Notes under the pieces: generated by a model
The model's database searches: none
Told to the model about the DNA's origin: nothing
Seen by the model: the letters and a program-made list of their open reading frames with translations, nothing else
Part shown: positions 16,180 to 22,016 of the stretch, one piece after another
How the letters are laid out: each line of letters opens with the position of its first letter
Numbering within the stretch: the stretch's first letter is position 1
Assembly: GCA_030613505.1 (NCBI GenBank)
Contig: JAUWLW010000043.1
Coordinates: forward strand, 1-22,016
Direction: 5' to 3'
Length of the DNA stretch: 22,016 nucleotides
Source: Candidatus Zixiibacteriota bacterium
GTDB taxonomy: Bacteria > RBG-13-66-14 > B26-G2 > WVWN01
Position numbers and translations under genes: made by a program

Positions 16180-17059
16180 CGCTCCCAACTTCGCCGACCG
16201 CCTGGTCGAACGCATACTCCGGATAAAGAGCCGGGTGTGCGTGGGCTGCGACCCGGACCCGGCGCTCTTTCCTCCCGAGCTCGCGGAGGAGGAAGACGCG
16301 GTCGCGGCGACGGCCACGTTTGGCTTCGAGCTGATGGCGGCGGTGCGCGAAGTGGCGGCGGCCGTAAAGTTCCAGGCCGCGTTCTACGAACGCTTCGGCC
16401 CGGCGGGGATAGAGGTCCTGGCGCGGCACCTCGCCGCGGCGCGGGAGGCCGGCCTTATAGCGATCCTCGATTGCAAGCGAGGGGACGTAGGCCACACGAT
16501 GCGGGCGTACTGCGAGGCGTACCTGACGCCCGGGGCGCCGCTGGAGGCGGACGCCGTCACGCTCGCGCCCTACATCGGGGCCGACGGCCTGGCACCGTTC
16601 AGCGTATGCGCCGGCGAACACGGCAAAGGCTACTTCGTCGTCGTGAAGAGCTCCAACCCCTCCACGACGGACGTGCAAGACGTCCGGATGGAGGACGGCC
16701 GGCCCGTGTACCACCGCGTCGCGGAAATGACGGCCGCGGTGGGGCGGCACCTCGTCGGCGAGAGCGGATACTCGGCCGCGGGCGCCGTCGTGGGCGCGAC
16801 CTACCCCGACGTCGTGGCGCGGCTGCGCGAGCTCATGCCGCAGCAAATTTTCCTGATGCCGGGCGTGGGGGCCCAGGGCGCCGACGTCGGCCTATTGGGG
16901 CCGGCGTTCGACACCCGCGGCCTGGGCGCGCTGGTCTCCTCGAGCCGGGGCGTGGCGTACGCCTGGCGAGAGCGCGAAGGGATGAGCTGGCAGGAGGCGG
17001 CGCGGGAGGCGGCGCGCGACCTACGCCGCGCGGTCAACGAAGCGCTGCCGATATGGTGA
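16172..17059 (+). CDS. pyrF: Orotidine 5'-phosphate decarboxylase, long (type 2) form
   Basis: 295 residues, the size of the PyrF type 2 subfamily. SRVCVGCDPDPALFP (20-34) is the family's opening strand. AVKFQAAFYERFG (64-76) follows, and the catalytic LDCKRGDVGHTM carries Asp100, Lys102 and Asp105. The end has FLMPGVGAQGADVG and a LVSSSRGVAYAW phosphate-binding region. It converts OMP to UMP, the last step of pyrimidine synthesis. The start is a GTG at 16172, overlapping the heptose kinase by 8 nt, and the DUF2085 gene overlaps its end by 7 nt, so the three are probably translated from one mRNA. Confidence 0.93.
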   Translation: MNNAPNFADRLVERILRIKSRVCVGCDPDPALFPPELAEEEDAVAATATFGFELMAAVREVAAAVKFQAAFYERFGPAGIEVLARHLAAAREAGLIAILDCKRGDVGHTMRAYCEAYLTPGAPLEADAVTLAPYIGADGLAPFSVCAGEHGKGYFVVVKSSNPSTTDVQDVRMEDGRPVYHRVAEMTAAVGRHLVGESGYSAAGAVVGATYPDVVARLRELMPQQIFLMPGVGAQGADVGLLGPAFDTRGLGALVSSSRGVAYAWREREGMSWQEAAREAARDLRRAVNEALPIW

Positions 17060-17715
17060 CCGGAGAGCTGCTGGGCGAGATATGTCACCAGCTGCCGGCC
17101 CGCTGCCTCGTCGTAGCGGGCGTCACTATGCCGGCGTGCGCGCGATGCTCCGGGATTTACATGGGGGTATTGCTGGCGGCCGCGTTCTACGCCGTCCCAG
17201 GGAGACGCCGCCTGTTCCTGCACTACCCGAGCTACGGCGCCGCGGCGCTGGCGGCGGTGGCGACGGTACCTTGCGCCGCGGATATGTTTCTGGGGATGGC
17301 GGGACACCCGCTCTTCGCGGGCAACGGCGCGCGCTTCGTCGCGTCGCTCTTCGCCGGATGGGGGGCGTGGATATTGCTCGCCGGCGCGGCGACTTGGCTC
17401 CGGTGGGGCGTCGCGTCCGAGAGGCGGCTCGACTTCGGCCACGTCGTCGGCTCGCTCGCGGCTTTGCTCGTACCCGGGTTGTTGGTTGCGACGCCGCGCC
17501 CGGCCGCGGCAAGACTCTTCGCCGCGGCGACGCTGGCCGGCGCGGTCACCTTCTACGCGCTATTGAACTACGTACCGCTCGCGCTGTTCTTACATAAAAA
17601 GAGGTACCGGGTCGCGGCCGGGCTGGCCATCCTATGCGGCCTGGTCGGCCTGGCCGTCGCCGAGATAAGGTGGGGAAACGCCTTTTTCGAGAGGGTCGAG
17701 TTTATACTTCCTTAA
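17053..17715 (+). CDS. DUF2085 family membrane protein
   Basis: 220 residues. The DUF2085 signature opens the protein: ICHQLPARCLVVAGVTMPACARCSGIYMG, with Cys11, Cys18, Cys29 and Cys32 spaced like a small metal-binding or redox site at a membrane face. Around six hydrophobic helices follow: roughly residues 33-50, 60-82, 94-116, 134-152, 155-180 and 190-206. Function is unknown for the whole family. The start is ATG 17053 inside the pyrF stop region; GTG 17056 is the only close alternative. A hairpin cluster ends the transcript 24 nt downstream. Confidence 0.82.
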   Translation: MVTGELLGEICHQLPARCLVVAGVTMPACARCSGIYMGVLLAAAFYAVPGRRRLFLHYPSYGAAALAAVATVPCAADMFLGMAGHPLFAGNGARFVASLFAGWGAWILLAGAATWLRWGVASERRLDFGHVVGSLAALLVPGLLVATPRPAAARLFAAATLAGAVTFYALLNYVPLALFLHKKRYRVAAGLAILCGLVGLAVAEIRWGNAFFERVEFILP

Positions 17716-17738
17716 AGCGAAACCTGGCGGCGGGCGCC

Positions 17739-17805
17739 GAGAGGGCGTAGGCCGCGCCTCTCCATAAACGCGGAAGCAATCCCGCTCCTTCGCGGGGCGC
17801 CTTTT
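17739..17805 (+). terminator. Hairpin cluster and T-run ending the DUF3108-DUF2085 run
   Basis: A first hairpin GAGAGG-GCG … CGC-g-CCTCTC (17739-17762, one bulged G) is followed by CCCGC/GCGGG (17781-17796), a short GCGCC and TTTTT (17801-17805). The second stem is short and its T-run slightly offset, so efficiency is uncertain. Confidence 0.5.
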
Positions 17806-17833
17806 TCAACAACGTTAACAGGAGGGTACGACC

Positions 17834-18187
17834 ATGACGGGCAAACGGGTATTAGCGTGCACGCTCTTCGGCATCGTCGCCGGCATCCTGTGCTGGCTGG
17901 GCTCGCAATACATGGGCAAGACGCCGATAGTTTTCACCACCGGCATCATCCTGGGCATAATATTGAACCGGGCGTTTATCGGCTTCACGCTCGGCATCTC
18001 GAAGTGGCGGACGAACTGGGCCTTTCACGGCGTCGTCATCGGCCTGGTGGGAACGCTGCCGCTGTCGGTCTACGCCCTCGACGGCCCCAACGGCCTGAGC
18101 GGTTTCCTGCTGCTCGAGCTCGCCGGCGGCGTGTGGGGCTTCCTCATCGAGTTGGGCGCGCTGGCGGTGGGGGCGAAGAAGAAGTAA
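17834..18187 (+). CDS. Small four-helix membrane protein of unknown function
   Basis: 117 residues, very hydrophobic, with four likely membrane helices at about 5-24, 31-54, 62-82 and 89-113, and a KKK tail. The central stretch NRAFIGFTLGISKWRTNWAFHGVVIG (45-70) has two short charged turns between helices and looks like the conserved core; I have no named family for it. A strong AGGAGGG (17820-17826) precedes the ATG by 7 nt. It has a terminator on each side, so it is probably a single-gene unit with its own promoter, although I see no clear promoter in the 118 nt before it. Confidence 0.75.
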   Translation: MTGKRVLACTLFGIVAGILCWLGSQYMGKTPIVFTTGIILGIILNRAFIGFTLGISKWRTNWAFHGVVIGLVGTLPLSVYALDGPNGLSGFLLLELAGGVWGFLIELGALAVGAKKK

Positions 18188-18210
18188 CTTCAACGTAGGT
18201 CAGGACGGAA

Positions 18211-18247
18211 AAAGGCAGGTGGGAACACCTGCCTTTAACTTTTTAAT
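18211..18247. terminator. Strong bidirectional terminator
   Basis: Perfect 11-bp stem AAAGGCAGGTG/CACCTGCCTTT with a GGAA loop. On the plus strand AACTTTTT follows; on the minus strand the stem runs into TTTTTCC. It separates the membrane-protein gene from the convergent AT-rich cassette and marks the left edge of the composition change. Confidence 0.9.
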
Positions 18248-18258
18248 AAAAATAAAAA

Positions 18259-19389
18259 TTACTTATTCTTCAAATATAGTACCGCCTTATTTAGCATATT
18301 TTCTCCACCCGCTTCCTTCTTTAGAATTTCCCGCATAGGTTTAGTTAAATAAGTTGCCGTTTTAATTTTCGAATTATTCAGAACCCCGTAACGTTCGAGC
18401 GTGTCTTTTAAAATGTTTAATTCGTCTTCGTCTAAACTAATGCCGAAACGGGGAGAAGGACCAAGCGTTACGTACGGAACCCCGCGCCGGTAAGTATTAA
18501 CCACCTCGTAACCCTCGAGGTAGTTTAGTACCCTTTCTATATCCGGAGGCCACGGCCCATCAACTTGACGTAGATATATAGAACCGGTTATTCCACGTTT
18601 TAACCGTTCGTAAGCAGTAAAATCAGCCAGGTATAGAAGTTTAGTAAGCTTAAATTTAGAAACCGTCCGACACCTTGATACTAAAAAATTTATAGCTTGC
18701 ACTAGGCCAAATAGCTTTTCATCTGGCCGGAAATCGGAAACCTTGGCAGGGCGAGTTTTACGAGCTATAAGACCACGTAACGGACGGACCACTTTAGCTA
18801 ACTTATAAAAATCGTTTCTTTGAGCGGCTAAAGAACGGTGCACTACCGCTCTTTGGCTTGGGTGATATAAGGGTACTATCTTACGTCCAAACCAAGGTAC
18901 CAACGTTCCGACCTTCGATTTTAAAGAGTAATTATGGGGTTGGATAAAAGACAAACTTCTAAGCGCGACGGCGCCAAGTGTGACAATGACGTCAGGTTCT
19001 ATTACTTCGATAGTCATACTTAGGAACTCAGAACAATTGCTGATTTCTTCATTAGTTGGTGGAGCGTTCCTTCCCTTTTTATCGCGGGGATTGCAAAGTA
19101 CCGCGTTCGTAATAAAAACCTTATCCCGAAACCAGCCAACATTTTTTAATAGTGTTTCAAAATTATCTCCAGCCTTATCGCCGCATAAAGGCACCCCCGT
19201 TTTATCGGCCCCGAGACGGCCAGGCGCTTCAGCTACAAACAAAACTTTAGAATCGATATTCCCGTTAGCCAACGTAAGGACTTTTTTCCTTCTAGCCATC
19301 CTCGGGCAAATATCGCAATAGCTAACAGCGTCGGTTAACGCGGCGAACTTTTTTTCTTTTTCGAAACGTTGTAGCGTAATTTGTACCAT
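18259..19389 (-). CDS. Uracil-DNA glycosylase-like domain fused to a Panacea (DUF4065, SocA-like) domain
   Basis: 376 residues. Residues 1-205 follow family-4 uracil-DNA glycosylases: Fe-S cysteines Cys25, Cys28, Cys99 and Cys119 (YCDICPRM, NAVLCNPRD, ISNCSEF), motif A VAEAPGRLGADKTG (52-65), VTLGAVALRSL (136-146) and motif B YHPSQRAVVH (175-184). After a basic linker, residues ~225-340 fit the Panacea domain: FKLTKLLYLADFTAYERLKRG, then GSIYLRQVDGPWPPDIERVL and DEDELNILKDTLERYG. Panacea domains occur in SocA-like antitoxins and phage-related proteins. ATG 19389 is preferred over TTG 19395 because AGGGG (19400-19396) lies six bases upstream, overlapping the stop of the radical SAM gene. Both domain calls are from motifs; activity is unproven. 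Confidence 0.75.
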   Translation of the reverse strand: MVQITLQRFEKEKKFAALTDAVSYCDICPRMARRKKVLTLANGNIDSKVLFVAEAPGRLGADKTGVPLCGDKAGDNFETLLKNVGWFRDKVFITNAVLCNPRDKKGRNAPPTNEEISNCSEFLSMTIEVIEPDVIVTLGAVALRSLSFIQPHNYSLKSKVGTLVPWFGRKIVPLYHPSQRAVVHRSLAAQRNDFYKLAKVVRPLRGLIARKTRPAKVSDFRPDEKLFGLVQAINFLVSRCRTVSKFKLTKLLYLADFTAYERLKRGITGSIYLRQVDGPWPPDIERVLNYLEGYEVVNTYRRGVPYVTLGPSPRFGISLDEDELNILKDTLERYGVLNNSKIKTATYLTKPMREILKKEAGGENMLNKAVLYLKNK

Positions 19390-19398
19390 TAACAACCC

Positions 19399-20427
19399 CT
19401 AATTAATAGATAAGCACATTGGGTCAGGTGCTTTTTTTAATGAACCACTCGCGATGACCTTTTGGGCAAGACAACCGGAAAGGCAACGTTTTAGTAAATA
19501 ACAATCGCAACAAGGTTTTTCGAAAGGGGTACTAAGATATTCTCTAATTTCTTTAAAATAAAACGATTTATCCCAACAATCTATTAAAGAATATTTATCA
19601 AGCCGCGAATACTCATCGGTCCCTACCATATCCAAAGCTTCTAACTGCTTAAACGCATCGCAAGGATAAATACTAAATTCAGGGCCTACAATAAGCCTAT
19701 CGATACCCGCCAAACATTTAGGGCTTTCATTGACCAACAGGAAATTATATGGAGAACCAGCCCTTATATCAAATGATTTTCTACCGTTTTCAATTAACCT
19801 TTTTAATTCGATATTTTGCTCTCTTGTTAACCCCATAGTAGAACTTATAGCTCCGCGGCCTTGGGGTACGAATCTCAATATACTAACGCGTTTCGCTTCG
19901 ACCCCCGATGCCAAGCTGACGACGCCCGGAAGATCTTCGTAGTTAATACTTAATGGCACAAAATGGAATTCGAATTCAATACTGTTATTAAAAGCTTCTT
20001 CGGTAGCTTTTAACGTTTTAGAAAAACTTCCATAACGCCGCGTTACCCGTTCGTGTTTTTCTGCGTCGCCGCCAAAGATACTGAATGCTATCTGGGATAC
20101 CCCAACATCTTTCAACTTCTTAAACACTTCTGCCTGATTTGCAAAGTTCCCCGACGTGTAAACCAACGTCCTAATGCCGGCCTTCGTGCAAGCTAAAATA
20201 GCTTTTTCAATTCCCTTCCAAATTAAAGGCTCCCCGCCCGAAAACACAATTTCCTCAACCCCGTAGTCCATAACTTGGTTTAAAAGCCCCATCGCGGCGG
20301 CGAAAGACATTTCCCGATCGCAACCAGGTGTCGCTTCGCTAGAACAATGCAAGCAAACCAAAGGGCAACGGTGGGTTACTTCAATTTTAATTTCCCTTAA
20401 AATGTAATTATTAGATTCCCGTACCAT
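19399..20427 (-). CDS. Radical SAM enzyme with SPASM-type C-terminal cysteines
   Basis: 342 residues. The radical SAM cluster motif is Cys21, Cys25 and Cys28 (HRCPLVCLHC), followed by the SAM-binding SGGEPL at 63-68 and a typical barrel (YTSGNF, IAFSIFGG). The C-terminal third has a SPASM-like cysteine set: KCLAG (238), IYPCDAF (256), KPCCDCYLLKRCLSGC (306, 307, 309, 315, 319) and PMC (338), enough for one or two more Fe-S clusters. Such enzymes modify peptides, nucleotides or cofactors. No precursor-peptide gene is visible. The start ATG overlaps the stop of the TS-like gene by one base (TAATG), suggesting translational coupling. AT-rich codon use matches its two neighbours. Confidence 0.85.
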   Translation of the reverse strand: MVRESNNYILREIKIEVTHRCPLVCLHCSSEATPGCDREMSFAAAMGLLNQVMDYGVEEIVFSGGEPLIWKGIEKAILACTKAGIRTLVYTSGNFANQAEVFKKLKDVGVSQIAFSIFGGDAEKHERVTRRYGSFSKTLKATEEAFNNSIEFEFHFVPLSINYEDLPGVVSLASGVEAKRVSILRFVPQGRGAISSTMGLTREQNIELKRLIENGRKSFDIRAGSPYNFLLVNESPKCLAGIDRLIVGPEFSIYPCDAFKQLEALDMVGTDEYSRLDKYSLIDCWDKSFYFKEIREYLSTPFEKPCCDCYLLKRCLSGCLAQKVIASGSLKKAPDPMCLSIN

Positions 20428-21158
20428 TAATTCCCAAGTATACCTTTGATTAAGCTTACGAAACCGGGACCCTTTTGTTCCAAATAAGCATGACTAGATA
20501 CGCAAGTTAAGGGCCCGATACGAGAGCTCGTTTCTCTACATATAAACTCTAATAAACGACCGAGCCCTAGGAAGTTCCCGTACGCCTTTCCTGAGTAATC
20601 TTGGTTCCTATAAACAGCTAGCATCCCGATTATATTCGGTTCACCGCGTTCTAACTGGAGGGTTAAATAATTCAAGCAAGGCCCTCCCCGAGGCCGTGTA
20701 CATTCTTGGGCTGGCTTTTGGATATTTATGGTATAGGCAGCTTTTAATAGTCTTGCCCTCCCGTTAATAGCTTCAATAATATTACCCAGTTGGTTAACGG
20801 GTTCCCCATCGACTTCGTAATAAGTAATCCTCCGGAAATAAGTACCCCAACTAGTTTTTATCCTTTCGTACAAACCGCCGGGTTTATTATAGTCCCTATA
20901 TAATCGTACCGCGTCTCTACCGGAAGCGAAGCCCATCGGGAAAATCGTATAAGCCACGTGTTTCGGTAAAAGCAATCCTTCTTGGCGGCAGAACTCGTCG
21001 TATCTGGAACGTATTTCTCCGTCTTCGGTGATAGGCTCCCTAATATAAACAAATAAGTTCCGGGCTTCCCCAGAACTTATAATCAACCTTTCACAAGCCT
21101 CCACCCACGCCCGAGAAATTGAACTCGCGTCAACTACGTATGGAGGGTTAATTCCCAT
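20427..21158 (-). CDS. Thymidylate-synthase-fold protein, divergent
   Basis: 243 residues, shorter than ThyA (264 in E. coli). The second half lines up with thymidylate synthase: catalytic Cys161 in GGPCLNYLTLQL, Arg184 and Asp187 in VYRNQDYSG, Asn195 in AYGNFLGLGRLLEFI, and His223-x-Tyr225 in SSHAYLE. The spacings match E. coli Cys146, Arg166, Asp169, Asn177, His207 and Tyr209 closely. SWGTYFRRITYY with VNQLGNIIEAI (103-130) resembles the YGxQWR…DQ region. The first ~80 residues are unlike ThyA and I cannot find the catalytic Glu (E58) segment. It probably acts on dUMP or a related pyrimidine (methyl or hydroxymethyl transfer), not necessarily to make dTMP. It starts at ATG 21158 with GAGGA just upstream and is the first gene of the cassette. 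Confidence 0.75.
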   Translation of the reverse strand: MGINPPYVVDASSISRAWVEACERLIISSGEARNLFVYIREPITEDGEIRSRYDEFCRQEGLLLPKHVAYTIFPMGFASGRDAVRLYRDYNKPGGLYERIKTSWGTYFRRITYYEVDGEPVNQLGNIIEAINGRARLLKAAYTINIQKPAQECTRPRGGPCLNYLTLQLERGEPNIIGMLAVYRNQDYSGKAYGNFLGLGRLLEFICRETSSRIGPLTCVSSHAYLEQKGPGFVSLIKGILGN

Positions 21159-21198
21159 CGAATCCTCAAAACTTATACCAAACGCCCTATACGCTCAA

Positions 21199-21227
21199 AA
21201 TTTACGTTCACCGTATTAATAAGTCAA
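21199..21227 (-). promoter_or_regulatory. Promoter of the three-gene AT-rich cassette
   Basis: On the minus strand TTGACT (21227-21222), exactly 17 nt, TAAATT (21204-21199). The start would be near 21192, leaving a leader of about 34 nt to the ATG at 21158. The element has the same form as the promoters at 3889 and 11851. It lies in the 89-nt gap after the EF-G gene, where no terminator hairpin is evident. Confidence 0.6.
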
Positions 21228-21247
21228 CCCCTAAAATAAGTTTACCC

Positions 21248-22016
21248 CTACTTCTCGTTTTCTTTGCCCTTCTGCGCCGCCTCGACGACCTTCCTGGCAA
21301 CGTCGGCGGGCGCCTCCTCGTAGTGGGAGAACCGCACCGTGAACGAGCCCTTGCCGCCGGTCATGGAGCGCAGGTCCGAGGAGAAGCGGAAGATCTCGGC
21401 CTGCGGCACCAGCGCCTTGACTTCCTGAAAGATGCCGGCAGGCTCCACCCCCATGACGCGGCCGCGCTTGCCGCTCAAGTCCCCGGTGACTCCGCCCATG
21501 TAATCCGCCGGGACGCGCACCGCGACCTCCACTATGGGCTCGAGCACGATGGGCGACGCTTCGCTGAAGGCTTTCTTGAAACCGAGCGAGCCGGCGATTT
21601 TGAACGCCATATCCGACGAGTCCACGGTGTGGAAAGAGCCGTCGGTGAGCCTGACGCGCAAGTCGACGACGGGGTAGCCGGCCTGGACACCGCTCTCCAT
21701 CGCCCCCACCACGCCCTTCTCTACCGACGGTACGAACTTCGTCGGGATGGCGCCGCCGAAAATTTTATTTACGAACTCGAAACCGGCGCCGCGCTCGAGA
21801 GGCTCGAGCTCGAGCCACACGTCGCCGAACTGGCCCCGGCCGCCGGTCTGCTTCTTGTAGCGTCCCTGGGCCCTGGCCTTCTTGCGGATGGTCTCGCGGT
21901 AGGCGACGCGCGGCAGCTTCGTCTCGACGGCCACGCCGAAGCGGGATTCGAGCTTGGAGAACATCACCTGCAGGTGCTGCTCCCCCATCCCGGAGGCGAC
22001 CAGCTCTTTGGTCTCG
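21248..22016 (-). CDS. Elongation factor G-type GTPase, C-terminal part (domains III-V)
   Basis: The last ~256 residues of a translational GTPase; the GTP-binding part lies beyond the right edge and the frame is open there (…ETKELVASGMGEQHLQVMF). MGEQHLQV and FGVAVET close domain III. Domain IV begins near VAYRETI and includes GRYKKQTGGRGQFGDVWLELEP and AMESGVQAGYPVVDL. Domain V has LEPIVEVAVRVPADYMGGVTGDLSGKRGRVMG. The GRYKKQTGGRGQFGDV stretch and GEQHL rather than GELHL recall the second type of EF-G-like protein found beside the canonical fusA in many bacteria, so I leave out a symbol. It reads toward the AT-rich cassette in the same direction. Confidence 0.88.
   Translation of the reverse strand, partial: ETKELVASGMGEQHLQVMFSKLESRFGVAVETKLPRVAYRETIRKKARAQGRYKKQTGGRGQFGDVWLELEPLERGAGFEFVNKIFGGAIPTKFVPSVEKGVVGAMESGVQAGYPVVDLRVRLTDGSFHTVDSSDMAFKIAGSLGFKKAFSEASPIVLEPIVEVAVRVPADYMGGVTGDLSGKRGRVMGVEPAGIFQEVKALVPQAEIFRFSSDLRSMTGGKGSFTVRFSHYEEAPADVARKVVEAAQKGKENEK

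Larger units (their letters stand above)
18248..21240 (-). other. AT-richer three-gene cassette (putative acquired conflict or modification system)
   Basis: From just after 18240 to about 21240 the sequence is visibly AT-rich (by eye near 40-45% GC, many TTA and AAA runs), while both flanks are strongly GC-rich. Three minus-strand genes fill it: TS-like, radical SAM/SPASM, UDG-Panacea. One promoter precedes them at 21227-21199 and a terminator follows at 18247-18211. I find no integrase, transposase, tRNA or clear direct repeat at either edge. Confidence 0.7.

Noticed and set aside
16237-17052. N-terminal extension of the DUF2085 gene through pyrF
   Set aside because: Same effect: an open frame across pyrF. 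The DUF2085 signature starts just after ATG 17053.
20427-21158. Ordinary thyA
   Set aside because: The N-terminal third does not match ThyA, the protein is short, and it belongs to an AT-rich cassette rather than to folate genes; TS fold only is claimed.
19391-21250. Repeated CCCCTA-type strings near 19396, 21228 and 21244 as cassette-edge repeats
   Set aside because: Only about seven bases match and the contexts differ; this is expected by chance and from ribosome-site and stop-codon sequence.
1-22016. CRISPR array, insertion sequence or transposon
   Set aside because: No regularly spaced repeats, no transposase or recombinase motifs and no long inverted repeats were found on reading both strands.

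Overview
The window looks like chromosome from a GC-rich, Gram-negative bacterium, probably from a poorly sampled lineage. The Gram-negative call rests on the ADP-heptose genes gmhA and the rfaE1-type kinase, which serve LPS core synthesis. Nothing in the sequence fixes the phylum. GTG starts, tight gene spacing and short overlaps (TAATG, 7-8 nt) are common. The recognisable promoters share one form, TTGACW-17 nt-TAAATW.

Layout, left to right. (1) 1-320: the 5' end of a secreted protein on the minus strand, and divergent promoters. (2) 320-3887, plus: a YbdK-type carboxylate-amine ligase, a GH57 glycogen branching enzyme joined to it by TAATG, and truA. (3) 3889-4048: tRNA-Leu(GAG) with its own promoter and terminator. 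(4) 4067-5230, minus: a DUF4388 protein and a very small helix-turn-helix protein. (5) 5258-11770, minus: addB-addA, a two-subunit helicase-nuclease for double-strand break repair, with an AddB Fe-S nuclease. (6) 11851-17715, plus: a long, closely packed run consisting of a secreted DUF3108 protein, a conserved protein of unknown function, an EVE/DCD-like domain fused to a NucS-like nuclease, gmhA, heptose-7-phosphate kinase, pyrF and a DUF2085 membrane protein. (7) 17834-18187: a small four-helix membrane protein between two terminators. (8) 18259-21158, minus: a visibly AT-richer three-gene cassette with its own promoter. (9) 21248 to the end, minus: the C-terminal part of an EF-G-type GTPase running out of the window.

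The most interesting part is region 8. A thymidylate-synthase-fold protein, a radical SAM/SPASM enzyme and a family-4-like uracil-DNA glycosylase fused to a Panacea (DUF4065, SocA-like) domain are packed head to tail. The first pair overlaps by one base, and the second pair is 9 nt apart with the ribosome site touching the preceding stop codon. Base composition is clearly unlike the flanks, so it looks acquired. A pyrimidine-modifying fold, a radical enzyme and a base-excision fold carrying a toxin-antitoxin-type domain suggest a nucleotide- or DNA-base-modifying conflict system. I do not recognise this as a described system; the function is inference.

A second possible genome-defence gene is the EVE/DCD-nuclease fusion at 13638-14564. 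The rest is ordinary housekeeping: RNA modification, glycogen branching, recombination repair, envelope heptose and pyrimidine synthesis.
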